From Botryococcus braunii (Eukaryota > Chlorophyta > Trebouxiophyceae), in contig KV908509.1 in assembly GCA_002005505.1 (NCBI GenBank), forward strand, positions 41,001 through 105,000: a DNA stretch of 64,000 nucleotides, read 5' to 3'. A program made the position numbers and the translations under genes. Under the pieces are notes generated by a model. The model saw only the letters and a list, made by a program, of their open reading frames with translations. It was not told the DNA's origin and searched no databases. Positions 43,113 through 53,867 of this stretch are shown here, one piece after another (within the stretch, counting starts at the first letter, position 1; the number at the start of each line of letters is the position of its first letter).

Positions 43113-44780
43113 GAACAGCACCACTAAGGCTGACAGTCCTGCTGCACCACAGCATAACGTACAGAGTGTACCTTCTGTCAGATTGGGAAAAGTTCACGTG
43201 CCCTCGAACTTGAGGGAAGCCCAGCGCTCACCTCAGTGGGAGTTTTGGCAGCAGGCAATGCAAGAGGAGATGGAGTCATTAGACACCCATGAGGTTATGC
43301 AATATGTGGAAAGACCCCATGGACAGCAAGTTATTCCTGTTCATTGGATATTATCTACAAAGAACGATGCACATGGTAATGTCACTCGGTTTAAAGCAAG
43401 ATTGGTTGCCCAGGGTTGCAGCGAGATCCCTGGGATAGATGTTGGGGATGTATTTGCACCCACCAGCAGCTATGGGGCAAGGAGGGCTGTGCTGGCAGTG
43501 GCTGCCACACAGAATCTTGAGATCGACCAAGTGGATATCAAGACGGCTTTCTCAATGGGGAGTTGGAGGAAGAGGTCTATGTGACCCAACCATCAGAATT
43601 TGAGAATGACAACACGAGGGTTGTGTGCAAGCTCAGGAAGGCACTCTACGGTCTAAAACAAGCCCCACGGGCTTGGCACAAGACCTTGAGTTACATGTTG
43701 AGCGTGATGGGGTATAGTGTGTGTAAGAGCGATGGTTGGGTGTACATCACGAGGGCCCCTGATGGTAATCTGTCTTTTATTCTTGCTTATATCGATGATC
43801 TTCTTATAGTTGCCAGAGTGGTTGCAGAGATTGAGTGGGGGAAAGAGTTGTTGAAGAAGGACTTCACCATCCATGATTTGGGAGAGGTGAATGATTTCCG
43901 GGGGTGTCAGGTCCAACGCAATAGAGTTCAGGGCACTATTTCCATGAGTTGCACTCCCAAAATCGATGCTCTTGTGGAGAAGTTTGGCATTGCTGATGAT
44001 GGGCGTGTGGTTGATACCCCCATGTCCAAGGACTTCGTGGCTAGCAGCAGACCCGAGTCCTCAGATGGTATGTCACATGGGGCAGGTACCCCTCTGCCAC
44101 CTGGTCATCGATACTGCGAGTTGATTGGATCGTTGCTGTACATTGCCAATACGACCCGGCCTGACACTTCTCAGGATGTTGGAGTGTTGTCAAGGTATAG
44201 AATGACACCCACTACCTCACACTGGAATGAGGCCATTCGAGTGCTGAAGTACTTGAGAGATACCAGAGAATTAGCTCTTACTCTGGGTGGAAAGGGGCCT
44301 GAGCTAGAAGGCTATGTTGATGCCGACTATGCTGGGGACCTGGACCACAGGTATTCCACCACTGGCTATGTTCTATCAGTCTATGGTAGTGCCGTGGTTT
44401 GGGGAAGCAAGAAGCAGAGCTCAGTTTCTACCTCAATTGTGCAAGCCGAGTTTATGGCAGCCGGCCATATTGTGAAGGACGCCAACTGGCTTAGGGGCTT
44501 CTTGGAAGAGATAGGGGCTGCACCTTTTTGCACCAAAATTTTCTGTGACCAAGGATGCAACCAAGGATGCATTTCCAATTTACGGAACCCCCTTTATTCC
44601 AAATCCACAAAGCATGTTGCAGTAAGCTTCCACTATGCTAGGGAAGCTATGGCACTTGGGCAGGTAGATATCCTCTATGTGGAATCTGGTCGCAATGTGG
44701 CTGACATTATGACCAAGCCACTTGCTAAGCCCGTGTTTGTTGGTCATCGTGATTCACTAAGTTGGAGAAGATACACATAA
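42245..44780 (+). pseudogene. pol: B2 linker, RT and RNase H
   Basis: Continues the B2 linker (PPTFWDEDDDHEVE type, then 42298-43002), frameshifted near 42990 and at a GA repeat (43080-43109). RT from 43183; motif A is followed by a one-base deletion at about 43552; motif C is YIDD instead of YVDD (about 43790). The RNase H region has VDADYAGD and a small duplication giving DQGCNQGC where other copies have DNQGC (about 44550). Stop at 44778-44780, then the tract AAGGGGAAG. Confidence 0.88.
43080..43110 (+). repeat. GA microsatellite in the B2 linker
   Basis: About 14 GA units. Element A has much shorter GA runs at the same linker position (about 4741-4757), so the array expanded in B2. Confidence 0.85.
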
Positions 44781-44800
44781 AGCATGCAGGCAAGGGGAAG

Positions 44801-45476
44801 TGTTGATTTCTGCACATTATTATTGAATGCCTTGTGCACTATTAGGATATGGGTCCATTGAGAACATAAGGTAGCTTGAGACAAGTTAGGTTGTGGACGT
44901 TTTCAAACATAAGGTACAATCTGATCTAGATTACGCGTTAGTGTGAAAGGACTATTAAAGCTGTGATCACCGCACAGTCGAGCAACTGGTTTGGAAAAAT
45001 ACTGGGCACATAAGGATGCCAGTCTTGTTCACTCAGTTGCATGTGTCTAAAGAGCAGACAGTCGTCAAGGACTGTAGCTGGAGATGCACGAACTTACGAC
45101 CTGTCTGCTTGCTTATAGGTGCGGTGACGCAGGGTGTGTATTGGTAATGTGTTCATGTTTGATTGCTTGTTTGTAAGTGAACCATCTTAGTGTACAATCA
45201 AGCCTCCCAAACAGCAAAGGGACGGAGTCTTGATTGAGTATAGGAAGGTACTTGCTTTTAGCCGTCAGGAGCTTCCGTGTGTAGATGCTCATTGACAGAT
45301 CAACGTGTAATGGAACTGGTTTGGAAAGATACTGGGCACATAAAGATGCCAGTCTTGTTCACTCAGTTGCATGTGTCTAAAGAGCAGACAGTCGTCAAGG
45401 ACTGTAGCTGGAGAGGCACAAACTTACGACCTTTCTGCTTGCTTACAGGGAAGCCGATTGCCCATAACCTTTTACA
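44801..45476 (+). repeat. B2 3' LTR (676 bp)
   Basis: TGTTGATTTC to CCTTTTACA. Units at 44984-45119 and 45314-45449, period 330. Unit 1 ends TTATAG|GT (a C to T change). About 24 bp near 44837 are deleted relative to the 5' LTR. It is followed by the TSD CTATT. Confidence 0.92.
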
Positions 45477-45481
45477 CTATT

Positions 45482-46115
45482 CCGTCAGTGACAATAATAA
45501 GGGACAAATAGGGCGAAACTATGGTGATGACGTAGTTATCATGAATTTGAATGTAGATAAAGGTAACGCAAGTTACAGACACGTTTGCTGCAGAAAGGTA
45601 GTGGTGGTTGCACGGATAGGCAAGGCACTTGCTTGGGACTACACAAGCACTCCGGGTGTTTCTCTAACGTTGCCAATCAGTCCTGTATTGTCCATGTCCT
45701 TGTCTCTACTCTCCGACACACAGTAGAGAGGACAGTGGTTAACACCCTCCGTGCCGCCACTGCACAAGTAACGTGATTGTGAATAGATAAGAACATTTGA
45801 GGCGTTGTAAGCCGTTAAGATATCATGTTAGGTGTATGTGCTTGACTTTCTTATCATCGGACAATGAGATTGATCCTATCTGAGTGAGAACCGGTTAGGG
45901 TAGTTTGAATTCCGTTGTTAAGAGAGAGTGAGAGAACAGTTTGTAAGAGACTTGGTTGGGACTACACAAGCACTCCGGGTGTTTCTCTAACGTTGCCAAT
46001 CAGTCCTGTATGTCCATGTCCTTGTCTCTACTATCCGACACACAGTAGAAAGGACAGTGGTTAACACCCTCCGTGCCGCCACTGCACAGGAATACGCCAA
46101 GCCCATAACCTAACA
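45482..46115 (+). repeat. C0 3' LTR, remainder
   Basis: Continues 30149-30204 after B2. Repeat unit at 45627-45768 and 45950-46090 (one indel), with GGGACT, GCACTCCGGGTG and TTAACACCCT shared with the C1 unit. Unit 1 ends CACAA|GTAACG, unit 2 CACAG|GAAT. LTR end GCCCATAACCTAACA. Total LTR about 690 bp. Confidence 0.87.
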
Positions 46116-46138
46116 CCCCTCCTTCTCGCTTTCGCCAC

Positions 46139-47462
46139 ATGTCTACATACTCCCAGAGAGAACGTGAATTCATGATCAAGGAGATAGACATGTTGTTAAA
46201 ATTTAGAATTATTCAGCCCTGTGATTCCCCGTCGGTCTCAGCTCCTGTGATGGTCAAGAAACATGATGGCACTTTGCGTTTGTGCATTGACTTCAGACCT
46301 CTAAACAAAGTGACCATCCCTGACCCGTATCCTTTGCCCGTTATTGATGCTATGTTGCGGAGACTGGCCAAAGCAAATTATTTTTCCAGTGTTAATATTG
46401 CATCTGCCTTTTCGCGAGTCCCCATGCATGTCAGTGATAGGAAATACACTGGGTTCATGACCCCTACTGGAAAGCATGAGTGGTTTCGAATGCCTTTTGG
46501 TCTCAAAAATGCTTCAAGCACATTTCAGAGGTTAATGGATCACATCATTGGTCAGAGTGACTTCACTGCTGTGTGTCTTGATGACATCTATATTTTTTCT
46601 GAGACTTGGGGAGAGCACATTATTCATGTTGAGAGTGTGTTTGCAAAGTTAGCTGAATACCACATTAATTTGAAGTACCCAAATGTATATTCGGAGCTCC
46701 GCGTATCAAGGCTCTTGGTCACATTGCTTAGAACGGTGAATTGAAGCCGGACCCTGAGAACATTGCTGCAATCCTGGCTCTTCCTGTCCCACGTGACATT
46801 CACATGGTCATGTCTGTATTTGGCGCCTATGGATACTATAGGGGCTATGTAGAGACCTTTGCCTTGAAGACTGCCCCCATGTCTTATTTAACAAAGAAAT
46901 GTGCACAAGTTAAATGGGAGTGGACGCCTGCATGCCAAAATGCATTTGATGAGCTGAAAAGAGTGATGACCTCTTCACCTGTTTTGCGGATGCCCCGTCT
47001 TGATTTACCTTTCATCCTTACCACTGACTGGTCCAAACTGGCAGTGGGTGCTGTGTTGAGTCAAATCGACCCGGATACTCAATTCGATCATCCGGTAGCC
47101 TATGCATCTCGACTGCTCACCTCTGCTGAACAAAATTAATCACCTACGGAAGGAGAGTGTCTTGCTTTGTTTTGGGCTATCAACTATTTCGTATTTATTT
47201 GGATGGGAAGAAGTTCACTGTGTACACTGATCACTCTGCATTACAATGGTTAAATTCAAAACGACATGAAAACAGTAAGCTAGAAAGGTGGGCCATCGCC
47301 TTGCAAGAATTTGACTATGAAGTCAAATATAAGAAGGGCGAGGAAAACCTTGTGGCTGACTGTCTCTCGCGTTGTGTGAGTGCTGCTGCTGTATATGCAT
47401 GTGCTGTGAAGCCTGTCTGGAAGTGGTGTGAACCTGGGTCCTTGTGGTTCTGTGTGCCTTAA
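46139..47462 (+). pseudogene. pol: M: gypsy RT and RNase H fragment
   Basis: RT core from KEIDMLLKFRIIQP through LRLCIDFRPLNKVTIPD, FRMPFGLKNASSTFQRLMD and CLDDIYIFS, where the usual Tyr of YxDD is Cys (about 46580). A frame change near 46735 leads to the connection domain; RNase H pieces (LTTDWSKLAVGAVLSQ, VYTDHSALQWLNSK) run to 47462, with a stop at about 47137. It lacks integrase. The type differs from K, N and P and has no chromodomain in view. It begins directly after the C0 LTR, so C0 probably inserted into M. Confidence 0.82.
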
Positions 47463-48565
47463 CTGGGTATTTTCTCTTATTTTATGAACAAATTTCGAAC
47501 GGTTTGTGACAGTTTCGTACAGCTTTAGTTTGCGTACTCGGTTTACATTTCCCGGATCCGGATCGCGGGCCTCGGTTTGAGCGCGGTGATCTCGGTTCGG
47601 TTGTACAGCTCTGACTTTCAGGCCATATTTGACGCGTATTAAGGCAGTTTCTCGGACGTTCTTGTCTCTCCGAGCGAACATCGGCACCTTCTTGCGAACT
47701 CTCGCGAACATACCCAGCAGCTCCGATCAATTAATTAGAAGTTTCCTGAAGCTATACTTTGCATTTATTGTTAATCTAGTGCCTCTCGTAATACAATTAC
47801 GCTATGCGCACCCATAATTGGGGAGACGCTCGTTTAGCTCGCTAGGACTATAAATAGGGGTGCCTCCTCAGTTTCAAATCAGTTTTTGCTTCAGTGTCGT
47901 GCGCCCATCCCGACGAAGAGGATCTGGCTTGCACCAGTGGCAGCTCCGCACTGGGCTTATGCGTCATTGAAAGTCCCATCCTTGTAATCAATCCGATCAA
48001 TCAACCCAAATTATTGAGGCTTGCCTCTGACCCCTTGTCTGTAGTACCCCTTGGTGCCTTTGGCATTGAGGAAAACTTTTGATCCCTTCTTAGGTGATCT
48101 GGCGATCCGACCCTTATCCAAACTAGCACCCCCCAAACAAAAACTTTATCCGCAGCAGATACGCCGGGCAACGCTCCACCCGTGTTTGGCGATCCGTCCA
48201 GGGAGATTAAGGTTTAGCATAGATACCCTATTCTATTCTCTGAACCGGAAATTCTGACGTGGCTGAAGTCACGTTTCCATTAAACTTATTGTAACTACCG
48301 CCTGAAGGCTCGTGTTAAACCAACAATTTTTGACGGCTTTGGCTGTCCTCAGGCAATCATTGCCTTCTTAAGCAATTTATTTTGGCTATCGCCTTAAGGG
48401 CCAGTGTCACACAAAGAAAATTTGACGGCTTTTGGCTGTCCACGGGTTATCATTGCCGACTTCAGCGATTTATTGTGACCATTGCCAATCAAGGGCTAAT
48501 GTCACTGACCAAACATCTTTTAGCACGAGCTACATAAAGAGGATTTGCTGCAACGTACCACAACC
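47463..48565 (+). other. M2 LTR/leader region: TATA box, primer-like site, tandem repeats
   Basis: No long ORF. TATAAATA at 47849-47856 is a good promoter candidate. TTTGGCGATCCGTCCAGGG at 48185-48203 resembles the primer-site region of plant Tat/Ogre-type gypsy elements. From about 48280 to 48510 a diverged unit of about 95 bp repeats two to three times (TTTGACGGCTTT, GGCTGTCC, ATCATTGCC, GTCAC). LTR boundaries could not be set because a second copy is missing. Confidence 0.5.
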
Positions 48566-48833
48566 ATGGACTTCGTTGATAACCCTCGCAATGAGGTGAA
48601 GCTAGAGCGCTTTTACGGGCGGTCTAACGAGGACCCGTTTCATTGGATCGAAAGTTTTGAGCTGTACTTGGAGGTGGCCAACCCTCCGGAAGACTGTATC
48701 CTTCGCTTGGTGAAGTATGCACTCAGAGAGGATGCTTATCAATGGTTTTGAGCTTATGAGTTAGAGATCCATTCGTGGAGGAATGTAAAGATGCCCTCCT
48801 GGAGCAATTTGGTTTGGACGAATATACACTCAC
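48566..48833 (+). pseudogene. gag: M2 gag, first part
   Basis: ATG at 48566 (MDFVDNPRNEVKLERFYGRSNEDPFHWIES), typical of a gypsy Gag with the FxG...DPxxWI pattern. A stop (TGA, about 48749-48751) follows YQWF; coding continues in a shifted frame (EECKDALLEQFGLDEYTLT) up to 48833, where N is inserted (TSD CTCAC). Confidence 0.78.
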
Positions 48834-49130
48834 TGATACAGTAGAAACGGCCAGAGGATGCGGGAACAATGGTTACAACTTGTTTGGGCTTCACCTCAGT
48901 ACCCGTCCAGTCCGGCCCGGTCCTTCCTCTGCCAAAGCCTTATTCTATCCTGTTCTAAGTGTCCCTGTCTCCATCGCCAATGCGCCTTGTCAAGTAAGGG
49001 GTCACTCCCTTGGCGCGGGAAGCAGCCACTTCTTGGCGTGGAGGACCATAACTCACGAAGGGACCTTTATGGAGGTCCAAATCCTCGTGGTCCGGTCATT
49101 TTCCTATAACACGCGACTATTCCTGTTACA
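48834..49130 (-). repeat. N 3' LTR (297 bp)
   Basis: Sense TGTAACAGG to CTGTATCA. Upstream in sense is the tract CTAAGGGGGGGAGGG (49131-49145) and a short hairpin (49146-49164). Confidence 0.92.
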
Positions 49131-49720
49131 CCCTCCCCCCCTTAGCTTGGACGTCACGGCCAAGAGGGAGACTCACTCTAAACAACTACACTACGCACCT
49201 AACACACTTGGCAGAGGTACGGTCCTGTCACGTCCTGTCCGCGGGTACGAGTCTGGCGTCCCCAGCCCAATGCCTGACCCCTGTCCTGTCCTGTCTTGTC
49301 CAGCCCTGTCCGTCTAACTATGTAAAGTCTGTCCCGTCCATACATGAATTCGCCCGTCCTGTCCAATAGGAATTCTACCCAACGGCAGTGGGGCCACCCA
49401 TCTGCGTCGGGCGTTACGCTACAGCGCAAGCTAGCACAGATGTCGCGACATTACATGATTGACGTCCGAAACCTGACAAGGGTGAGCAGTCAGCACCGCA
49501 CGCACCCGAGGTAGACGACACCCTACCTCGACGAGTCCTGTCCAGGGTGAGCGGTCATCACCGCTTGCACCCGAGGTAGACATTCTACCCCGCTTACGTC
49601 CTATTCATCCGAGTGCGCTCTAGTACTGGGATACCCCCAGGGTACACTTTAAGGGCCAAGCTTAGAGCTTCCAAGGTGGCCCAAGGACGCACCGAGGGGC
49701 CGACCCGACCTGCCAGAGCA
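49131..49720 (-). other. N 3' untranslated region with tandem repeat
   Basis: Non-coding. Two imperfect copies of about 37 bp containing GCACCCGAGGTAGAC lie at about 49480-49516 and 49544-49580 (period 64). GTCCTGTCC recurs several times between 49215 and 49370. Confidence 0.65.
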
Positions 49721-52700
49721 CTAAGCGCGCCTAGCGCGCTTCCGCTGCTTCTCAGCATTTTTACCACGTCCTTTACGTTTCTTGTCCACCTTTTCATTTT
49801 GTTCCGGCCTGTGCTCCGTGGTTAAATCCCAGTACCGCTGTAACGCCTCCCTGGCGTGTTCTAAGTTATCCTCTGGCTCCCAAGTATTATGAATATCCTG
49901 ATACCCGGTCCACTTTACAAGATATTCTCGCGCAGTTTTTCGACCTCGTAACTTTCGTTCCCTATGAGCTAGCACAGCCTCGACCTCATACTCCTCTTCT
50001 CCATCAATAATCTCAGGTAGAGGAGGAGGTTGTACCGTCCCACCTTCCTTATAAGGCTTAAGCATAGAAACATGGAAGACATCATGAACCCTCAGAGTTT
50101 TTGGAAGCCTAATTCTGAAAGCTACCGATGATACCTCCTGGACGATGGGAAAATGCCCAATAAACCGAGGTAAGAGTTTTCTTGTCCGAGTATGCTTGAA
50201 TTTCAGATTCTTTGTTGAGAGGAGGACAGGTTGGCCTATTTTTAAAATAGGAGCATCTTTTCTCCTCGCGTCCGCATATGCCTTCATGCGGTCCTGCGCA
50301 GCTTTGAGACATGTCCGCGCTCTTTCTAGATCCCATCTCATCCTTCGTACAAACTCTGCTGCTGCTGGTACATACTCACGTACAGAAGATGTCACACCTT
50401 CATAGACTTCCTGGAAGGGAATCGTGGGATCCTGACCGAAGGTCAATCTAAAGGGAGTAGTGTTGATTGATTGCTGAAAAGTGTTGTTGTAAGAAAATTC
50501 AGCCTCACACAATTGTTTATCCCAGTCGTTGTGTCTTCCAGTGACGTAATGACGCAAGTAGTCCTCCAAGATCCTATTAATTCGTTCCGTTTGACCGTCG
50601 GTCTGCGGATGAAACGATGTAGATAGCGCAGAGCGACAACCGGTCAACCGAAAGAGCTCTTGACAGAAGCGACCCACCCATCTAGGATCTCTGTCTGACA
50701 CAATGTGAGTGGGAAACCCATGCAAGGTGAAGACACGGGTCCGCAACAGTTGAGCTATCACTTCTGCACTTGCGTCAGTGGTCGTCGGAGCAAAGTGCGC
50801 ATACTTTGACAACCTATCAACAGCAACCCAGATAGCGTCATACCCTTCCTTAGTTCTTGGCAGTCCAGTGATTAGGTCCATAGACATTGATTGCCACTTT
50901 CTGTCAGGTATTTCTAGAGGGTGTAGTAACCCTACAGGAAAGTGTGCTGGGGCTTTGACACGTTGACACGAGTCACATTGGGCCACAAAGTCAGCCACAT
51001 CTGAGGCCATCCCTGGCCACCACCAGGAACGTTGCACTAATTCGAGGGTCCTGTCCCTGCCTGGATGACCAACTATAGGTGGTCCATGCAAATTTTCCAG
51101 GATTTCTCTACGAAGGTTACGTTCGTCACCGTCAGAACTCATATGGTGGGAGGGAACGTAAATGCGCGCACCGCGCTTCCACAAGCCACTATGGAAGCTT
51201 AACTTGCGGCGATTTTGTTTACGATGGAGCCAATCATCTATCTCATATGCCTCACTTAAAACCCTTCCCCATCCCCTCAACCCGTCCATCGGCGTGGGTA
51301 GGGTGGTGGAGTCTGCAGCCTCCCCAACCCCCATCGCTCCTACTCCGACAGGGGGAGAGTGCTCCCCCAGGGGCCCTGCCCTAGCCTGAACCGACGCCTG
51401 AACCCCAGCCTGGGCCCAAGCTAGGGCTCGGACGTGGGCCCCGGCTAAGTGAGGATTCCTAGACAATGGGTCAGCAGGGTTAGTGGATCCCGGTGCATAT
51501 TCCCATTGGATGTCGAATAACTGTAGAAACTCCGCCCAGCGCGCCCGTCTGGGTGAGAGTAGGGTTTGGGTTTGCAAAAAACTATTCGCGCGATGGTCCG
51601 TAACAACTGTGAAAGTTTGCCCTAATAAGTAACACCTCCACTCCTTGAGGGCATACAACACACCTGCAAGCTCTTTCTCAGTTGTGGAATAATTGTGTTC
51701 GGCATTACTAAGCTTTTTACTGAAGTATGCTACAGGTCTACCTTCTTGCAATAGTACTGCACCCAGCCCATAGTCACTGGCATCTGAGATCACTTTGAAA
51801 GGCTTGCTACTGTCTGGGAGTGCTAGTACAGGAGCATTGGACAAAGTTTCTTTTAAACTTTGAAACGCGTGCTCTTCAGCTTCTCCCCACGTCCAAGGAA
51901 CTTTGCCAGTGAGCCGGGTTAAGGGGGCCGCAAGCGTACTGTAACCCGGGACGAACTTGCGGAAGTAGTTGGCTAGTCCCAAGAATTGTCGTACGTGCGT
52001 GCTCCCCGTGGGTGTTGGCCAGTCCACAATAGTCCGAACTTTGGCAGGGTCAACTTTGATGCTGTCGCGCCCCACGACATGTCCCAAATACCGCAACTCG
52101 TCAGCAAAAAAACTCACACTTGGATAATTTTGCATAAAGTTTTTCCTCTCTCAGCCGAGTAAGGATGCGAGTTAAGTGCTCTAAGTGCTGTTCTCTGGAC
52201 TTGCTGTATACCAACAAATCATCTAGGTAAACCACAACAAAACCCTCTCGAATGAAATCATGAAACACAGTGTTCATCAGTCTCTGAAACGTGGAGGGAG
52301 CATTCGTGAGACCAAAAGGAAGCACCAAAAATTCAAATGAACCTAAGGGTGTTCTAAAAGCGGTTTTGGGAACATCAGATTCATGTAATCGCACTTGATG
52401 GTAACCTGACAAGAGATCAAAAGAGGTAAAGAACTTTGAACCCTGCAGCTTGTCCAGAAGATCGTCTATCCGTGGCAACGGATATTTGTCCTTCCTTGTT
52501 AAGTTATTAACTGCCCTGTAATCTATAACCATTCGGAATGTTCCGTCTTTCTTTCTCACAAACAATATGGGGCTACCATACGGTGATGCACTCGGCCTGA
52601 TGAAACCCTGTGCCAGTAATTCCTCAACCTGCCTCCGACACTCCGCCACTTCTGGTTCAGCCAACCTATAAGTGGGGCGACAGGGCGGCATATGGCCGGG

Positions 52701-53867
52701 TGTCATAGGTCTAGTGTGCAAGATGCCCCTGACTGGAGGTAAATCTGGCAATTTCTCTGGAAAAACATCCAAAAACTCTAACAACAATTGCTTCAAGTCC
52801 TGTGGCTTGTCTTTCATACCCTCAATAACACGCCAGGAGTTTTCGTTTAAATTTAGGCCGGTGGCTCCGCTGTCTTCGTCCCAAGGATTATCCCCCTCTG
52901 TAGTTGCCACTGCAACCCTATGGAGATAGTGTGTTGCACAAACTGAGTCCTGTCCACTCCTTGCCTCTCGCACAACCCCCCAAAACCCTGGACAACCCTT
53001 TCGCATAGCCCGCCTAGCTTGACCCTCACTTATAACATTCACTTTTTGCGCCCGTAAGGTACCTCTTTCACTAGGGGGCAGCGGGTTGAGGAGTGTAATG
53101 TAGTGTGAGGAATGAGGCGGTTTAAGATGAACTGCGCCATGATTGTAGTCAATTAACGCTTTTCTTTCTTTCAGAAAATCCTCACCAAGGATTAAGTCCA
53201 CCCCATCCAACAGAGTTTCGCAGACAATGAAATCCCTCTGTTCCACATATGTTTGAGATAAGTGCACCCTGATCTTAGCTGTCCCCGCCGAGCGCATGGT
53301 CTGCCCATCTGCAAGCTGGACATCCACGCACTTCTTCGACAGCCTCACTCCGAGAGTAGCTAGGAAGTCATGTCTGACGAACGAGTGCGTCGCCCCGGTA
53401 TCGACTAAAGCGACGCCCTTCACACCAGTACAGTTAACATGAAAAAGCATTGCTAAATGCCTATTTGAAAAAGCTTGAGCAAAAGATACGCTAAATTTGG
53501 GTCCGGCATGGTAAACTACATAGGAGTAGGGGACATCAGGTCCCTTGGTACCTTGCAGGATAACTCTCATGCCTTTTAGCCATGGGTACACTGCCTTGGA
53601 TTTCGCCACTTTACTACCCATTAGAAAACAAGCACTTAAATGTTTATTTGCTTGTTGCTCACGAGCGAAAGTGGATAAGGTGTCCTCAGCTTTACCTATA
53701 GGTACTGCAACAAATGTCGGTTTAGACCATCCATCGCGTAGGGTATTGTCAAAGGGGCCTCTAGAAAAAGAACAATGCAAAAACTCAGAACAACGTTGCT
53801 CGATAGAAGAATGAAAAGATTCCCAAGGAACAAAAGTGTGGAGGTTTCCTTCTCTAACTCCACTCAT
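49721..53867 (-). pseudogene. pol: N pol: protease, RT, RNase H, integrase, chromodomain; one frameshift
   Basis: The start ATG (53865-53867) overlaps the gag stop TGA (53864-53866) as ATGA. Protease LVDTGATHSF at about 53400; [22 protein letters not shown] at about 52540 and YLDD at about 52225. A T7 run near 52115 shifts the frame. The second part (52135-49721) has RNase H VISDASDYGLGAVLL (about 51785), integrase zinc domain (HPGRDRTLELV, CDSCQRVKA), D,D,E in SMDLITGLP, VSDRDPRW and TDGQTERINR, and the GPF-like C-terminal domain. It ends with a chromodomain (YEVEAVLAHRERKLRGRK, YLVKWTGYQDIHNTWEPE, about 49990-49850) and a basic tail. Chromodomains direct integration to marked chromatin. Confidence 0.93.

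Larger units (their letters stand above)
30205..45476 (+). mobile_element. B2, copia element (alpha-2) carrying further insertions, TSD CTATT
   Basis: 5' LTR 30205-30905, primer site, gag from 31343, pol in pieces, 3' LTR 44801-45476, TSD CTATT at 30200-30204 and 45477-45481. It is interrupted by the L/K block (about 32816-40137), a 202-bp solo LTR and an alpha-1 solo LTR. LTR differences and a deletion of about 24 bp in the 3' LTR show that it is older than C1. Confidence 0.92.
10290..46115 (+). mobile_element. Copia element C0 (beta family), host of four nested insertions
   Basis: A single decayed copia element can be followed through gag 10290-10909, gag-pol 18234-20575, RT 27343-28114, RNase H 29642-30130, polypurine tract, and 3' LTR 30149-30204 plus 45482-46115. 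Each interruption is flanked by a 5-bp TSD: GACAC (C1), AGATT (B1), CTAGG (G), CTATT (B2). The 5' LTR and start of gag are missing, so C0 is truncated at 10290. Its protein is closest to C1. Its LTR is diverged from the C1 LTR but has the same duplicated-unit plan. Confidence 0.88.
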
